A stretch of 64,000 nucleotides of DNA from Carya illinoinensis (GCF_018687715.1 NC_056766.1:7840501-7904500), one strand, 5' to 3'; numbered from the stretch's first letter, positions 34,857 to 47,139 are shown. Translations and numbers: made by a program. Notes: a model not told the origin generated them from the letters alone.

Positions 34857-36513
34857 TCCTTACTATCGGCATTTTCCTTCTACAGCCCAGACCGCTACCG
34901 TCCGGCCACTGTGGCCTACACCACCCACCCAGTTTTCTTCCCCTCTGATAGGTGAACCTCCCCACCAAGTTTTACCTCCATCCGAGCCATCGTTAGCTAC
35001 CACGAGCTCCTCCAAGCCGCACGGTTTTTGGGCCATTTTGCCGCCGTCGTTCCACCTCCGGCCACCATTTTTTCACCACATCATCACCTACCTCTTCCCA
35101 TCCTAAACCACCTATTTCTAGCTCCAATCCGTTGCTGGAGCAGCCCCCAGGAGCTCATCTTTGTTTTTGCCATTTTTTCACTTCCATTGTCATTTCCTCC
35201 GCCACCCACAGCCCATTCTCAGTTCCACTAGTTTCATAAACACTTCTAGACCATTCTCTATCAATCCCCAATCTTGGTTTATCCCCGTTCAAAAGTGGGT
35301 ATTTTGAAACTCACGACCACAGTGTATTTTATATTATTACGTTGCTTTTTCTCAGCCGTTTGTAGCTCAGTGATCCTTAAAAAATTATTATATAGCATTG
35401 TAAGTATTTTCTAAACTTTCTTTTAGATTAAAATATATCTTTGCTTTAACGATAGATTGTAACTGGTTGGTTATTCCGGATTGAGTCCGAGGAGTCGGGG
35501 GTTGGATGGATTTGAGGATGGAGTTGGTTATGTTTAGTTGATGTTGATATTTGTTGGAGATTTTGTACCTTGATGCTTGCAATGCATAGTGCATGCATGT
35601 TCATGTTTAAAAAAGGGAAAACTAGGTTTTCGTGTAATTGCATGCGTGTACATGTGTTTATAAAAATGAAAACTAGGCTTTGAAGCGAGAAATGATTTTA
35701 GGTATATGTGAACGATTGGATTGACTGGTTTGAGTCAGCGGCACGTGTAGGGATGGTGGTGAGCAGGGATGGTGGTAGAGTCTTCCCGTTGATTCTAGTC
35801 TACGGTGCACGTGGCCTAGGGATGGTGGTAGAATCCCACCTGTGATTCCCGCCTACGGTGGACACGTAGGGATGGTGTTGAGCAGAGATGGTGGTAGAGT
35901 CCCGCCTGCGATTCCGGCTTACAGTTCTCTAAAGGTTTGGTTTTTGGGCCATTATCTGGGATAATGACGAGGTTACATTTAAAGGAAATATTTTGGGCCA
36001 AAATAGGATTTTTTTGGCGTGCGTGAAAAATGTGGACTTTTGGGATATATGCATTTGGTATCATTTTCATGCATATGATTGTGGCATGAATATATTTTCT
36101 ATTTTGAGGTTTGCTTGGTTTATTACTTACCTGCGGTACCATTTTGGAACCGTAGATTTTGATGCAGAGTTTGAGGAGGAGGAGGCTGAGCCCGAGGAGG
36201 CGGTTTCGCCAGAGTATTGACTTGGAGTCTTTATATCAAAAAATATCTCTACTAGTTTTATGCCTCGTATTTTGGTTTTGAAACAGTATTTGAGACTTGT
36301 AATATTTTAATATGTGTGGTTTAAACTGGTTTGTATTAAACAAAAATTCTGGTACTTAGTTATAAGACTTTTATTATCCGCTGCATGTTTTTATTGTACA
36401 CTTATTGTATGTACACACACTTGACACTTGGCGATGGGATGTGTGACCCGTGTTGTCATCATCCTGATACTTCAATTTCCACGTGTCCATACGTGGGAAT
36501 TGGGGGCGTCACA
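34328..36513 (+). repeat. 5' LTR of the long-LTR element
   Basis: 2186 bp. It contains a pyrimidine-rich tract from about 34675 and a (CT)n microsatellite at 34792..34855 that is much shorter in the other LTR. The first G of the TG end is mutated to A. Confidence 0.92.
34792..34855. repeat. (CT)n microsatellite, about 32 units
   Basis: Nearly pure CT repeat inside the 5' LTR. The partner LTR has only about 6 units at 39808..39820, so the array expanded after insertion. Confidence 0.95.
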
Positions 36514-36530
36514 GGTGGTATTAGAGCGAG
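36514..36530 (+). other. Primer binding site of the long-LTR element
   Basis: GGTGGTATTAGAGCGAG directly after the 5' LTR. It contains TGGTATTAGAGC, one change from the initiator tRNA-Met complement. Confidence 0.75.
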
Positions 36531-39325
36531 GTTTGGCTCTGGGTAAAACCACGTGTCCGGTAGGTATAGTATCAGAAAGTTTTAAAGTTGTGATTTAAAA
36601 TTTATTTTGATTTAAAGTTGCTATTTGATTTGATTTGGTTTGGTTTGATTTGATCTTATTTGAATTGGAAGTATGTTGTTTTACTTGTTTTATTTATTTC
36701 AGTGTATCTTATTTTATTTAATTGGTTTATTTATAATTTAATTTATTTTGATTTGTTTTGTTCGGAGTTGAAATTGAGGTTAAAGGTTACGCTATGGCAA
36801 GAATGCGGTATAATCGAGAATACTATTATTAGGCATGAACACTTAGTGTAGTAGGCTTAAATTCTTAGCGATGTGGTTTGCTTTTATGATGTTGAGGGGT
36901 AAAGAGAATGTCATGGTTTAGGCAATCTTTGTAAGGTGGGAACTCACGTCGCAATGAGGCTATAGAATAGGAGAGTGTAGGTTCAACGAACTTTAAGGAT
37001 AGGTTTAAGAGAATTTTATTTAAGGTTTGAGGCCTTATAGATTCTAAGAAAATAAGTTTATGGTAATTAAGGTGTTAGGTTCGACAAGCTTTGGAGGAAA
37101 TAATTAGATTTCAATATTTAAATTTCGTTGATTCGGATGAGTAATTTGGTGGCAATTGGGGCTTACATTTTACAAGCTTTTAAGGTGAATGTCTTAGATT
37201 AAAGCCATCAATCTTGAGAATTTCAGAAAATGATTTATTATCCACTAATATTTTAGATTTTGAAAGCTTTGGGAGTTGATTGTTCTATTATGGGGTGTAA
37301 GTTCATTGATCTTAGAAATTCCAGAAAATGATTTTTATGTGATTTAAGGTTTTAGAATTGCAAAGTTAAAGGACCGATTTATAATAAGAGTTGAGTTCTT
37401 AATTTTACAGACTTGGTATGCTAGCTTGATCTACTCTAGAGAGTGATAGGTTTGCAACTATTAAATAGGATTGATCACTGATGACTGAAGATATCGATCT
37501 AGTTCAGAATATGATTATTGTTAACTTGAGGTTGTAGTAGCAGATTTTAGGAAATGATTTTTATTGATTCGGAAGAAATAGGTCCATCGAAGTGTTGGAA
37601 AAAGTAGTTTGTGTTGATATTGAATGCAATAGAATTTGAGGCTTTATGATCCGTAGACTTTTGGGAATGGATTAATAGCAGGCTTGAGGTTAATCTCGGT
37701 ACAAAACTTTAAGCAATAGATGTTTGTTGATTTTAAGGGTATAAGTTGAGCAGATTTAGGAATGATTCATGTTGATTTGCGGATATAAGTCCAGATAATG
37801 GAAATAGTAGTGATGGATGTCTTGTACGTTGGAATGATTATTGGTTTTAGTCAAGGTGCATGAGATCGACACACGATAGTGGTAAGTCGATTGGAGTGTT
37901 CAGTTGAAGCGTGTTACTCAATGGAATGTTGGTTGGCAATAATTGTTATGATTACCTTAAAGAATTAGTTGTGAATTGAGGCCGTATAGGAATTTAAATT
38001 TATGGAGGCTACACTCTACTTTGAAGATCGAACATCTAATTGGGAGAATTATGAACATTGTTATTAATTTTGAAAGATATTGTTGGGTTGCCATGTGTGG
38101 TGTATGATAAAATTTTGGAAGTTGAAACTTATGCATTAACGGTAGGTAGCATAATCATTTGTATAAGGTAATAAAGCATTAGGATCCATGAGTGTTGTTC
38201 AATAGTTTTTGATGGAGTGAAGATTTAAGCAGTATAGCTTGTCTTGAGGTTTATTTGTGATGTGCGATTGAAGGAATTAGAAGTTTTAATACTAGAGTTT
38301 TGAGGGTACAAACAGGTGGGTGAGTTACCAAGAGCATTTCTATTATGTTTAGGTGGGTCAATAGTAGTTTATAGTGAGTTTAGTTTCCGCTAGATTAGAT
38401 GATATTCAAAATATAGGTAATGAGCTTGAAGTGTGGGATGTCGGGTAGAAGTTATAGGCGCTCTCGTTGGTTGGCCGGGAACGACTTGGACCTTTTTGGA
38501 TATGTTCCTTATCTTTAGAAGAAGCAGGTGTATTTTGGGATGATGTTATGTGTTTTCAATTTGGGGCATTGAGGTTGATTAGTATCGATTTCTATCATCA
38601 ATTAATGGATGTATTTTTGCAAAATATTAATTTTGATTAAGGCAGTAAGAGCCAAATGAGGAATGAGTGATAATACGTGGTTTTTGGAGGTATATTATTC
38701 TCTATTGAAGTGTGGCAAAAGATTTTCTTGTTTTTAGGTGTTGAGTTAACTTGTACTGTTGATTTATAAGGACATAGTCTTTTTGTATTTTGGCGAGTTA
38801 TCAGAGTGAACACAGAAGCATGATTTTTTGGAGATAATTAGGTGTTCAAATTTTGTGCTGATTTTGAGGAATTAGTAGTGATTCAAAATTTTAATGGAAG
38901 ATTAATCATTAGTTGAGCAATTTATGTTTATTGATGGTTTATTTCAGAAGTGACTAATAGGATACCAACTTATGGAATACAATAGAGGTTTGGAAGTTTT
39001 CTTTTAGCATGAGAGTCGATTGAGATTAACACAATTTATGGCGCGAAGATAATACCCATTGGAGTTTACTGGGTGTTGTATTAATATTTTTGTGGAATTG
39101 GAGATTTTGGATTACATAGTTGCCTTAGGAGTACTAGAAGTGATGGTCATTGGGAGATTAGTGCGGGTATGATGGAATCGCCTATAGAAGCAGACAAGAG
39201 AGAGAAATATCATTAATTATTTGGGTGTTAATGATGGTATGTTTATCCCAAATGTGTTATGAGTTGTATCTTGTATCCTACTTTGTCAATAATGTTTGAC
39301 CTTGCAAATTTCGAGGACGAAATTT
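36531..39325 (+). pseudogene. Internal region without coding capacity (decayed pol)
   Basis: No open frame of useful length on either strand. Faint traces of Gypsy pol survive. A IDFYHQL-like stretch near 38590 recalls the RT motif around YHQL, and EADKREKY near 39190..39215 recalls the end of a chromodomain. The 2.8-kb length is about half of what a complete gag-pol needs. Decay is heavy while the LTRs and target duplications remain well preserved, so the element was probably already defective when it inserted. Confidence 0.55.
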
Positions 39326-39328
39326 ATT

Positions 39329-39342
39329 TTAAGGGGGGAGGA
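39329..39342 (+). other. Polypurine tract
   Basis: AAGGGGGGAGGA lies immediately upstream of the 3' LTR, preceded by TTCGAGGACGAAATTTATTT, a common 3' border of plant Gypsy elements. Confidence 0.85.
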
Positions 39343-41491
39343 TGTGATATTCCGTTTTTACGTATATTTTCACTGAATGAGTATTTTAATTTAATTAAAA
39401 TATTAATTCTTTTATTTTAAATTATTGTATTTTAATTAGATTTATTTAGTTGTAATACTTATTTTTTAGAGTTTTCTTGATATTAATTATCGTTTTGAGT
39501 TTAAATTACTGTGTAATTTATTTTAATTTGTTTTTGGATTTAAAATTTAGTTGTTAGTTTTTACTATTTATTTATTATATTTTAGCTTGATGTGGTGTTT
39601 AAATTATTTTAGTCGTTTCAAAACTTTTAAAATTGTTTTTGTCAGATCAGTTTCTGGACTCCAGAGGTGAGGATTGGACATCATTTCTTTTTTCCATCTT
39701 TTCTTTTTCTCGTTTTCTTTTTTCTCTTTTCTTTTTCTTCCTTGCTTCTTTCTTTTCTTTTTTCTTTCTTTTTCTTCTTCTCTTCCATTCTCCTTCCGCG
39801 CGACGTACTCTCTCTCTCTCCTCACTATCGGCGTTTTCCTTCTAATGGCCAGACCGCAGTTGTTTGGCCACCGTGGCTTACACCACCTACCCAGTTTTCT
39901 TCCCCTCCGACCGATGAACCTTCCCACCAAGTTTTACCTCTATTCGAGCCACCGTTAGCTGCCACGAGCTTCTTCCAGCCGCACGGTTTTTGGGACATTT
40001 CGCTGCCATCGTTCCACCTCCGGCCACCATTTCTTCACCACATCATCACTTACCTTTTGCCGTCCTAAACCACCTATTTCTAGCTCGGATCCGTTGCCGG
40101 AGCAGCCCCCACGAGCTCATCTTTGCTTTTGCTATTTTTTCGTTTCCACTGCCATTTTCTCCGCCACCCACATCCCATTCTCAGTTCCACTAGTTTTATA
40201 AACACCTCTAGACCATTCCCTATCAATCTCAAGTCTTGGTTTGTCCCCGTTCAAAAGTGGGTATTTTACAACCCACGACCACGGTGTATTTTACACTATT
40301 ACGTTACTTTTTTTCAGCCGTTTGTAGCTCATTAATCCTTCAAAAATTATTATATAGTGTTGTAAGTATTTTCTAAACTTTCTTTTACATTAAAATATAT
40401 CTTTGCTTTAACGATAAATTGTGACTGGTTGGTTATTCCGGATTGAGTCCGAGGAGTCGGGGGTCGGATGGATTTGAGGATGGAGTTGGTTATATTTAGT
40501 TGATGTTGATATTTGTTGGAGATTTTGTGCCTTGATGTTTGTCTTGCATAGTGCATGCATGTTCATGTTTAAAAAAGGAAAAACTAATTTTTCGTGTAAT
40601 TGCATATATGTACATGTGTTTGCAAAAATGAAAACTGGGATTTTAAGCGAGAAATGCTTTTTGGTACATGTGAACGATTGGATTGATTGGTTTGAGTTAG
40701 AGGCATGTGTAGGGATGATGGTGAGCAGGGATGGTGGTAGAGTCCCGCCTGCGATTCCCGCCTATGGTGCACACAGCGTAGGGATGGTGGTAAGCAGGGA
40801 CAGCGGTATAATCCTGCCTGTGATTCTCACCTATGGTGCATGCCTACGGATGGTGGTGAGCAGGGATGGTGATAGAGTCCTGCCTGCGATTCCCACGTAC
40901 AGTGCTCTAATGGTTTGACTTTTGGGCTATTATCTGGAATAATGATGAGCTTATGTTTAAAGGAAATATTTTGGGCCAAAATGAGATTTTTTTGGCGTGC
41001 GTGAAAAATGTGGACTTTTGGGATATATGCATATGGCATCATTTTCATGCATATTATTGTGGCATGAATATATTTTCTATCTTAAGGTTTGCTTGGTTTA
41101 TTACTTACCTACGATACCATTTTGGAACCGTAGATTTTGATGCAGAGTTTGAGGAGGAGGAGGCTGAGCCTGAGGAGGCGGTTTTGTCAGAGTATTGACT
41201 TGGAGTCTTTATGTCAAAAAATATCTCTACTAGTTTTATGCCTTGTATTTTGGTTTTGAAACAGTATTTGAGACTTGTAATATTTTAATATGTGTGGTTT
41301 AAACGAGTTTGTATTAAACAAAAATTCTTGTACTTAGTTATAAGACTTTTATTATCCGCTGCATGTTTTTATTGTACACTTGTTGTATGTACACACGCTT
41401 GACACTTGGCGATGGGATGTGTGACCCGTGTTGTCATCATCCTAACGCCTCGATTTCTACATCTCCGTACGTGGAAATTTGGGGCGTCACA
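39343..41491 (+). repeat. 3' LTR of the long-LTR element
   Basis: 2149 bp, TGTGATATTCCG...GGGGCGTCACA, aligning along its full length with 34328..36513. Confidence 0.93.
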
Positions 41492-41496
41492 ATTGA

Positions 41497-44400
41497 CAAC
41501 TTCGGTTTGTCCGTCCGTTTGTGGGTGGTAGGCGGTACTGAGATGTAGCTTGGTCCCCGACATCTGAAAAAATTCCTGCCAAAATTTGCTGATAAAAATG
41601 GGATCCCGATTGCTGATGATAGACCTTGGTAAGCCATGCAATTTAATAACTCCTTCGACGAACCTTTCGGCCACGATTTTAGCAGTAAAAGGATGAGTTA
41701 ATGAGAGGAAATGTGCAGACTTACTCAAATGATCGACAATTACTAAAATTGTATCCTTACCGTGGGATGTCGGAAGTCCTTCAATAAAGTCCAAGGTGAT
41801 GTCGTCCCATACTTGGCACGGAATGGGTAATGGCTGCAGGAGCCCAGTTGGAGACATTGTTTCAGACTTCACATTCTGGCAAGTTGGACATTGTTTGATA
41901 TATTCTTGCACCGCCTGATACATTTTTGGCCAGTAGAACTGTTGGGCTAATTTCTTGAATGTCTGTGAGACCCCAGAATGGCCTCCTATGTTTGTATCAT
42001 GCATTTCGTGGAGCAATTTCGTACGTAATGCAGCTTGAGCAGGAATGACAACTCTACCTTTAAAGAAGAGCAATCCGTTACGCCATGCATACGGCCCCTC
42101 CAATTGATTATTAGATTGGCGAGTCAGATTCGTGACGTAAGAATCACCTTCATAAGCTTGTTTAATCTCATCCCATACGGGTATTGCTGGCACATGAATA
42201 TGATGGAGAACTGGGCTACCAGACTTGCGTGAGAGGGCATCCGCTGCTGAATTTTCACGGCCTGGGTGGTAAACAATCTCGTAGTCATAACCCATTAACT
42301 TGATTACCCATTTCTGCTGTTCTGGCATAGCCACACGTTGCTCTAAGAAAAATTTCAAGCTACGTTGATCAATGAGGATGAAGAATTTTTTTCCAGTAGA
42401 TAAGGACGCCATAGGCGTATGGCCTCCACAATTGCAAGCATTTCCTTGGCGTAAGTGGACCAAGATTTTTTTGTAACCCCCAAAGCTCGACTCATAGAAG
42501 CTATTGGCCTGCCTCGTTGTGATAATAATGTGCCAATTCCCTCTCCATATGCATCAGTTTCGATGGTGAAGGACTCATTGAAATTAGGCATTGCTAACAT
42601 CGGAGTCGTGGTCATAGCATGTTTGAGAGCCAGAAAAGCTGCGTCGGCCTCATCACTTCAGCAAAATTGTTCCTTTTTGAGCAAGTTGGTTAAGGGCCGT
42701 GCGATGATACCATAGTTTTGAACAAATTTTTGATAATATCCCGTCAAGTCTAAGAAACCACATAACTCAGAAATATTAGTGGGGGGTGGCCAGTCGACCA
42801 TGGTTGCAATTTTACTGCTACTAACCTTCACTCCTTGGTGTGTGATGACGTGCCCCAAGTATTCCAGTTCTTGCTGACCAAACACACATTTGCTTGCCTT
42901 GGCAAAAAATTGGTGTTGCCGCAAGATGTCCAATGTTTGTCTAACATGTACCAAATGGTCATCCGAAGTGGGGCTATATACTAGAATATCATAAAAAAAA
43001 AACTAAGATAAACTTTCGAAGGAAGGGACGAAATATTGAATTCATAATGGCCTAAAATGTCGAAGGTGCGTTACAAAGGCCAAAAGGCATTATGAGATAT
43101 TTGTAATGGCCATTATGAGTGCGAAATGTTGTTTTAATAACATCGGGAGGATTCACTCTTACTTGATGATAGCTGGCTCTCAGATCAAATTTAGTGAAGT
43201 AAGTGGCGCCGTTCAATTCTTCTAGCATGTTGTCAATTGTTGGAATGGGAAAACGGTCCTTAACGGTGGCGACGTTAAGTGATCGGTAATCGGTACAAAA
43301 TTGCCAACTCCCGTCTTTTTTCCTTACTAGTAGTACCGGCGACGAGAAGGGATTGGTGCTTGGACGAATGAGCCTAGAATCCAGCATTTCTTGGACCTGC
43401 TTCTCGATTTCGACTTTCTGGAAGTGGGCATACCTGTAGGGTCATACATTAATTGGCTCGGTTCCTTCCTTTAACGTAATATAATGGTCCACTTCACGTG
43501 CAGGTGGTAAACTGGAGGGCTCCTGGAACACATCTTCGTATTCCTTTGACAGCTCTTGGATACTCTGTTGTTTATCGTCAGTTGGTGCATCGGTTGGTGC
43601 AGGTTCCAAAGCCGATTGAAAACACACAACAAAGATTGCATGCCCTTGACGGAACTCCTTTGTCATTTTTGCTGGTGAAGCCGCCTGAATGGTTTGCACA
43701 TCCACCCCTTGCAATCTCCAGTTTTGATTTTCCCAAATAAAATTCATGGTCAACTGTTTCCAGTTACAAACTACAGATCCCAACATTTCAAGCCATTGAA
43801 CCCCGAGGCCCAGATCAAGACCTGATAAGGGTAGAGAAAAAAGGGTAAGCTAAAATTTGGTGCCCTGTAAGTCTACCCGTACGTTGTCGTAATGCCTCTG
43901 CCATGTAAGTTTGTCTCCACTGGCCACTCAGACAGGGAAGGTCTCAGTAAGTATTACAGGTAATCTGAGCATGCTTGCTAAGCAGTTGCTGATGAAGTTG
44001 TGGGTCGATCCACTGTCAATCAAAACCATTACCTCGTGGGGACCCATTTTCGCTGTGACATGCATGGTTTTTGGTGCTGTCCTTCCTGTTAAGGCGTGCA
44101 AGGTGATCTCCAGTTCAGGTTCAAGTTCTTGTACTTCTACCGCATCTTCTCCGTGGTCATCTTCCAGTATTTAATCAGTAATATCTTCACATGTCATATT
44201 ACCCATGTGGCCTTCCAAGAGTAACAACTGCAGCTTCTGACATCGATGACCTGCTGTAAATCACTCATTGCAGTTGAAACAGAGGCCTTGTGCCCTCTTT
44301 CTCTGCATTTCTTCCCACGACAAATGCTTAATGGGTCTAGCAGGTACAGCAAGAGCTATACAGGTGGCTTGTAGAAGAGCTAATGGAGTTCTTGCAGGTG

Positions 44401-45094
44401 GTAACCGCATGAACCTCCTTTGCCGTGCGAGCTGATTATCCCTCATTTGTGCTAAAGTAAGGGCCTCTTTAAGTGACTGCGGCTTAAACATTCAAATGCC
44501 ATCCGCTATTTCTGCCTTCAACCCGCCCATGAAAGTTCCTACTAATGCCTTCTGAGTCCACCCTTGGAACCTGTTGCTGAGTTTTTCAAACTCGCGCTGG
44601 TAGTCCCTCAAGGTCCCCAGTTGTTTGACATGGGAAAGAGTTTTGTCGAAGTCCTCACACTCTGATGGTCCAAAACAAGCCCAGAATTCTTCCTCGAATC
44701 TTTCCCATTAAAGCTCGCGTCCTTCATCCCGAAATGCTCTACAAATCCATTGCCACCATTGGTTGGCTTCTCCTTCCAAATAGTATGCTGCCATGGAAAC
44801 CTTCTTAATTTTCGCCGTGCCTTGGTATTCAAAAAACTAGTACACCCTGTTGAACCATTCGGTTGGGTCATCTCCTGAAAATCGTGGAAATTCCAACTTC
44901 GCCGTTTTTGAAGAAACGATCTGTTGACCCCCATCGTTGCCTTCTCGGTGTGGGTTGCCGTGGTTGGGGTTCTCCTGGTTTATGACCAACATACTTGAAA
45001 TTTGATTGAGAGCTTCCTCTATCCGCTGTAGTCCTTCTTGAATGGTACCAACTCCAAACTCCAAATGCTCAATACGCTCCTTGTTCGTCCCCAT
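41497..45094 (-). pseudogene. Gypsy gag-pol N-terminal and middle part, broken
   Basis: On the minus strand gag begins at 45094 (MGTNKERIEHLE), just after the primer site, with a PRFSGDDPTEWFNR retrotransposon-gag core. A zinc knuckle follows (CFNCNE..., 44245..44290, with a stop inside). Protease has VLIDSGSTHNF near 43993..44044. RT is at 42658..43387 ([30 protein letters not shown]), with the catalytic Y/F-DD lost in a poly-T stretch near 42995. RNase H is at 42190..42615. Integrase has the GGHSG zinc-binding region, DFIEGLP, SNRDPIF and HPQTDGQTE (D, D, E positions present) to 41497. Multiple frameshifts make it non-functional. The C-terminal parts lie at 33718..34327 and 28259..28469. 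Confidence 0.9.
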
Positions 45095-45100
45095 TATCAA

Positions 45101-45117
45101 CCTGGCTCTGATGCCAA
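45101..45117 (-). other. Gypsy primer binding site
   Basis: On the minus strand TTGGCATCAGAGCCAGG starts directly at the LTR edge. It contains TGGCATCAGAGCC, one change from the initiator tRNA-Met complement. Confidence 0.85.
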
Positions 45118-45565
45118 TGATAGGTTCGATCAATTGCAAATGACGATAACGTAAACAATTCTCTGCGGGTGAGAAATAAACCACAGCTTTGAATGAAATA
45201 CTTGATAATAGATTGACGATAGTACTGGCTGTTTAAATAAACAAAGCCATGAACAAACAAACCAAAATACAAGGAAAACTAACAACCAACAAAATGGACT
45301 TAGCTCACGTAAAACAGAGCATAAAACAGAGTACTTAACAAACTGAAATAAAACAACGTAAAACTCGCAACTTTGCGTAAAACTTGCAACTACTTCCTTC
45401 TGCACGTAGAATGGCCATGACCCAGTCCTTTCCTGCATGGTTTTCGTCTCCTCTCTACATTGCATGCACCATGCAATGGTCCCACCCGTTCTGCACGTCC
45501 CTGCTGCTCATCCCAAATACTTGGGATTCGGCTTATGGCCTCTCTCAGAGCGTCTCGATCTATCA
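45118..45565 (-). repeat. Gypsy 5' LTR
   Basis: 448 bp with TGATAG/CTATCA ends, followed by the CCTGG target duplication and P450-2 exon 2. Confidence 0.93.
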
Positions 45566-47012
45566 CCTGGCAATCCTCCGATGACTCGTGCGGCACAACT
45601 AATGGTGCTGCTGGATACATGCGCAGTGTTTCGTTTATAATGCAACGAAGATATGGAAGCTTAGCCAAATTGGATTCATCAAGCAGGCGATCGTGTCCTA
45701 CCAGATTGTCGATTTCTGCCTGCGCCTTCTTCAGAACTTCTGGGTTGTTGAACAAAAGTGACATTGCCCAGTGTCGGTTCCACCTGATAATAGGACCTGT
45801 ACATGTACATATTTCAAGCATAATTATTTGAGTTACCACAGTTTCCACTGGCACAGAATTATGCTGGTGCTGTTCCATTTCAGACCACAAATTTTCAGCT
45901 TTTGCTGATGTCTTGTGCTCACTGGTACAATGATAATCCTATTTTATCATTTGTTACTGTAGAAATTAAATAGATTAGAGTTTTGGATTAAAAAATCTTA
46001 TCGATCTGTCCTCAGTTATAGTGTTTTGGATTAAAAAATCTTGTTAATTCACGAAAATTTCGGTGACCCTTTGCGAAACTAGATCATCTCAATATTTACC
46101 AGCATGATGCCTCTGGTCATCTTGTCATTGTAGTATTCAGGTTCCGATTCTTTCAGATCCAACAGAACTCCAATCATCGTTTTCTTCTTCTTCTTATCCT
46201 TTTCTGCATCTGCATCGCATCCCATTCTTTTATGCTCCTCTATCAAGCTCTGCATGAACCTTTCTCTCTTTTCCTGCAATAAAATCACCTCTTCTCCATC
46301 CCTCTAATCCCAAACCACCTTAACATAGGCAAAAAATCTCCGACACATGTCATAGACCCCAACCGAAATGTTTCGGACACAATATCCCGAAACATGCAGA
46401 CTTGATTTTTGTCTGCTTCCGCAGTGCTATCCCCGTAATACCGCGTCCCAGCAATCATCCTCATCATGGCGTTAAGCGTAAGCTCAACGAGGCTGATTTC
46501 AGATCATGGACTTCAGTCTGGTTTTGATTATTATTATTAGTAGGCAAGAGACCGCGAACGAGCGAACGAACCTCGTCGGTGAGTACACGGGAGAGCGTTT
46601 TGAGGCGGTGGGAGGAGAGAAGTTGGAGGGAAGAGATACGGCGGAGGTTTCGCCAGTGGTCGCCATATGGTGCCCATGCAAGGGAGGTGAATTTGTAGCC
46701 GAGGAGTTTCCCGATCAACAGTCGAGGGCAGTTGGCAAAGATGATATCGTTGGTGGCAAGGCATTCCTCGGCCGCGCAAGGGGAAGAGACGACGAGGACT
46801 TTTCGAGAGCCAAAGGTGAGATGAATTATGGGTCCGTACCGGTTTGATAGCCTGGTTAGAGGGCGGTGGAGGGGTTTCTTTAGGAGGTAGAGATGGCCAA
46901 CAATGGGGAGGGTGCGGAAAGGGCTTGGTGGGAGGTTTTGGGTCTTGGAAAGCAAGTGCTTGGCTATGACATAAAAGGCTACGAAGAGAAGAATTTGGCA
47001 GAAGATTATCAT
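45566..47012 (-). pseudogene. P450-2 pseudogene, exon 1, intron and 5' part of exon 2
   Basis: Exon 1 (46100..47012) is 913 bp, two shorter than in the intact copies, because of single-base deletions near 46482 and 46291, each breaking the frame. The donor is GTAAAT, where the intact genes have GTAAGT. Exon 2 starts at 45796 and has lost 19 bp in the I-helix (near 45773), removing the TSAGTMEW region that activates oxygen. ETLR is intact. The gene then stops at the Gypsy insertion (45566), and the rest is at 27493..27867. The N-terminal anchor and hinge are preserved. The upstream flank is lost 66 bp before the ATG at the duplication junction. No functional product is possible. Confidence 0.93.
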
Positions 47013-47077
47013 GGTGATGAAGGATATAGATTGGGTTGATGGATATGAAGGTTAGTACGTGTTGTGTGGTGAGGAAT

Positions 47078-47088
47078 GAAAGTAGGAC
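47078..47088. other. Junction of the tandem duplication
   Basis: Left of 47078 the sequence is the P450-2 leader, also seen upstream of P450-3 to about 55587. From 47078 the sequence matches 5978 onward. GAAAGTAGGAC is shared by both parents across the switch, so the join could have used this short homology. Confidence 0.7.
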
Positions 47089-47139
47089 AGAATGTAGTAG
47101 CTAATTTCATCTCTATGGAGCAGTTGTTACATGCCTAAA

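Larger units (their letters stand above)
34328..41491 (+). mobile_element. Non-autonomous long-LTR Gypsy-type element nested in Gypsy integrase
   Basis: 7164 bp with perfect ATTGA target duplications (34323..34327 and 41492..41496). The LTRs of about 2.15-2.19 kb have TRTGATATTCC...GGCGTCACA ends. The internal part is only 2829 bp and lacks a usable gag-pol. It has a primer site (GGTATTAGAGCGAGG, close to the initiator-Met type) and a polypurine tract AAGGGGGGAGGA, so it could have moved only with enzymes supplied in trans. The FEDEIYF-like end before the polypurine tract (near 39310) is typical of plant chromoviruses. Solo LTRs of the family are at 6055..8139 and 47427..49673. Confidence 0.93.
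27868..45565 (-). mobile_element. Ty3/Gypsy chromovirus inserted in P450-2 (host of a nest)
   Basis: The ends are TGATAG...CTATCA, with perfect CCTGG target duplications at 27863..27867 and 45566..45570. Removing the two internal insertions (Copia B with its duplication, and the 34328..41491 element) leaves about 5.3 kb with 448-449 bp LTRs. That is a small chromodomain-bearing Gypsy element; the size suggests the Reina clade (inference). Transcription direction is minus. A primer site complementary to initiator tRNA-Met follows the 5' LTR. The two LTRs differ at roughly 20 sites by eye, so the insertion is not brand new. Confidence 0.94.

Noticed and set aside
36660..36851. Hydrophobic 63-codon frame in the long-LTR element interior
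   Set aside because: AT-rich TTT/TTA-dominated sequence. There is no conserved start, no homology and no partner in other copies to test.
27493..47012. P450-2 as a functional gene with one giant intron
   Set aside because: The insertion has target duplications and LTR ends but no splice sites at its borders. The exons also carry frameshifts and a 19-bp I-helix deletion.
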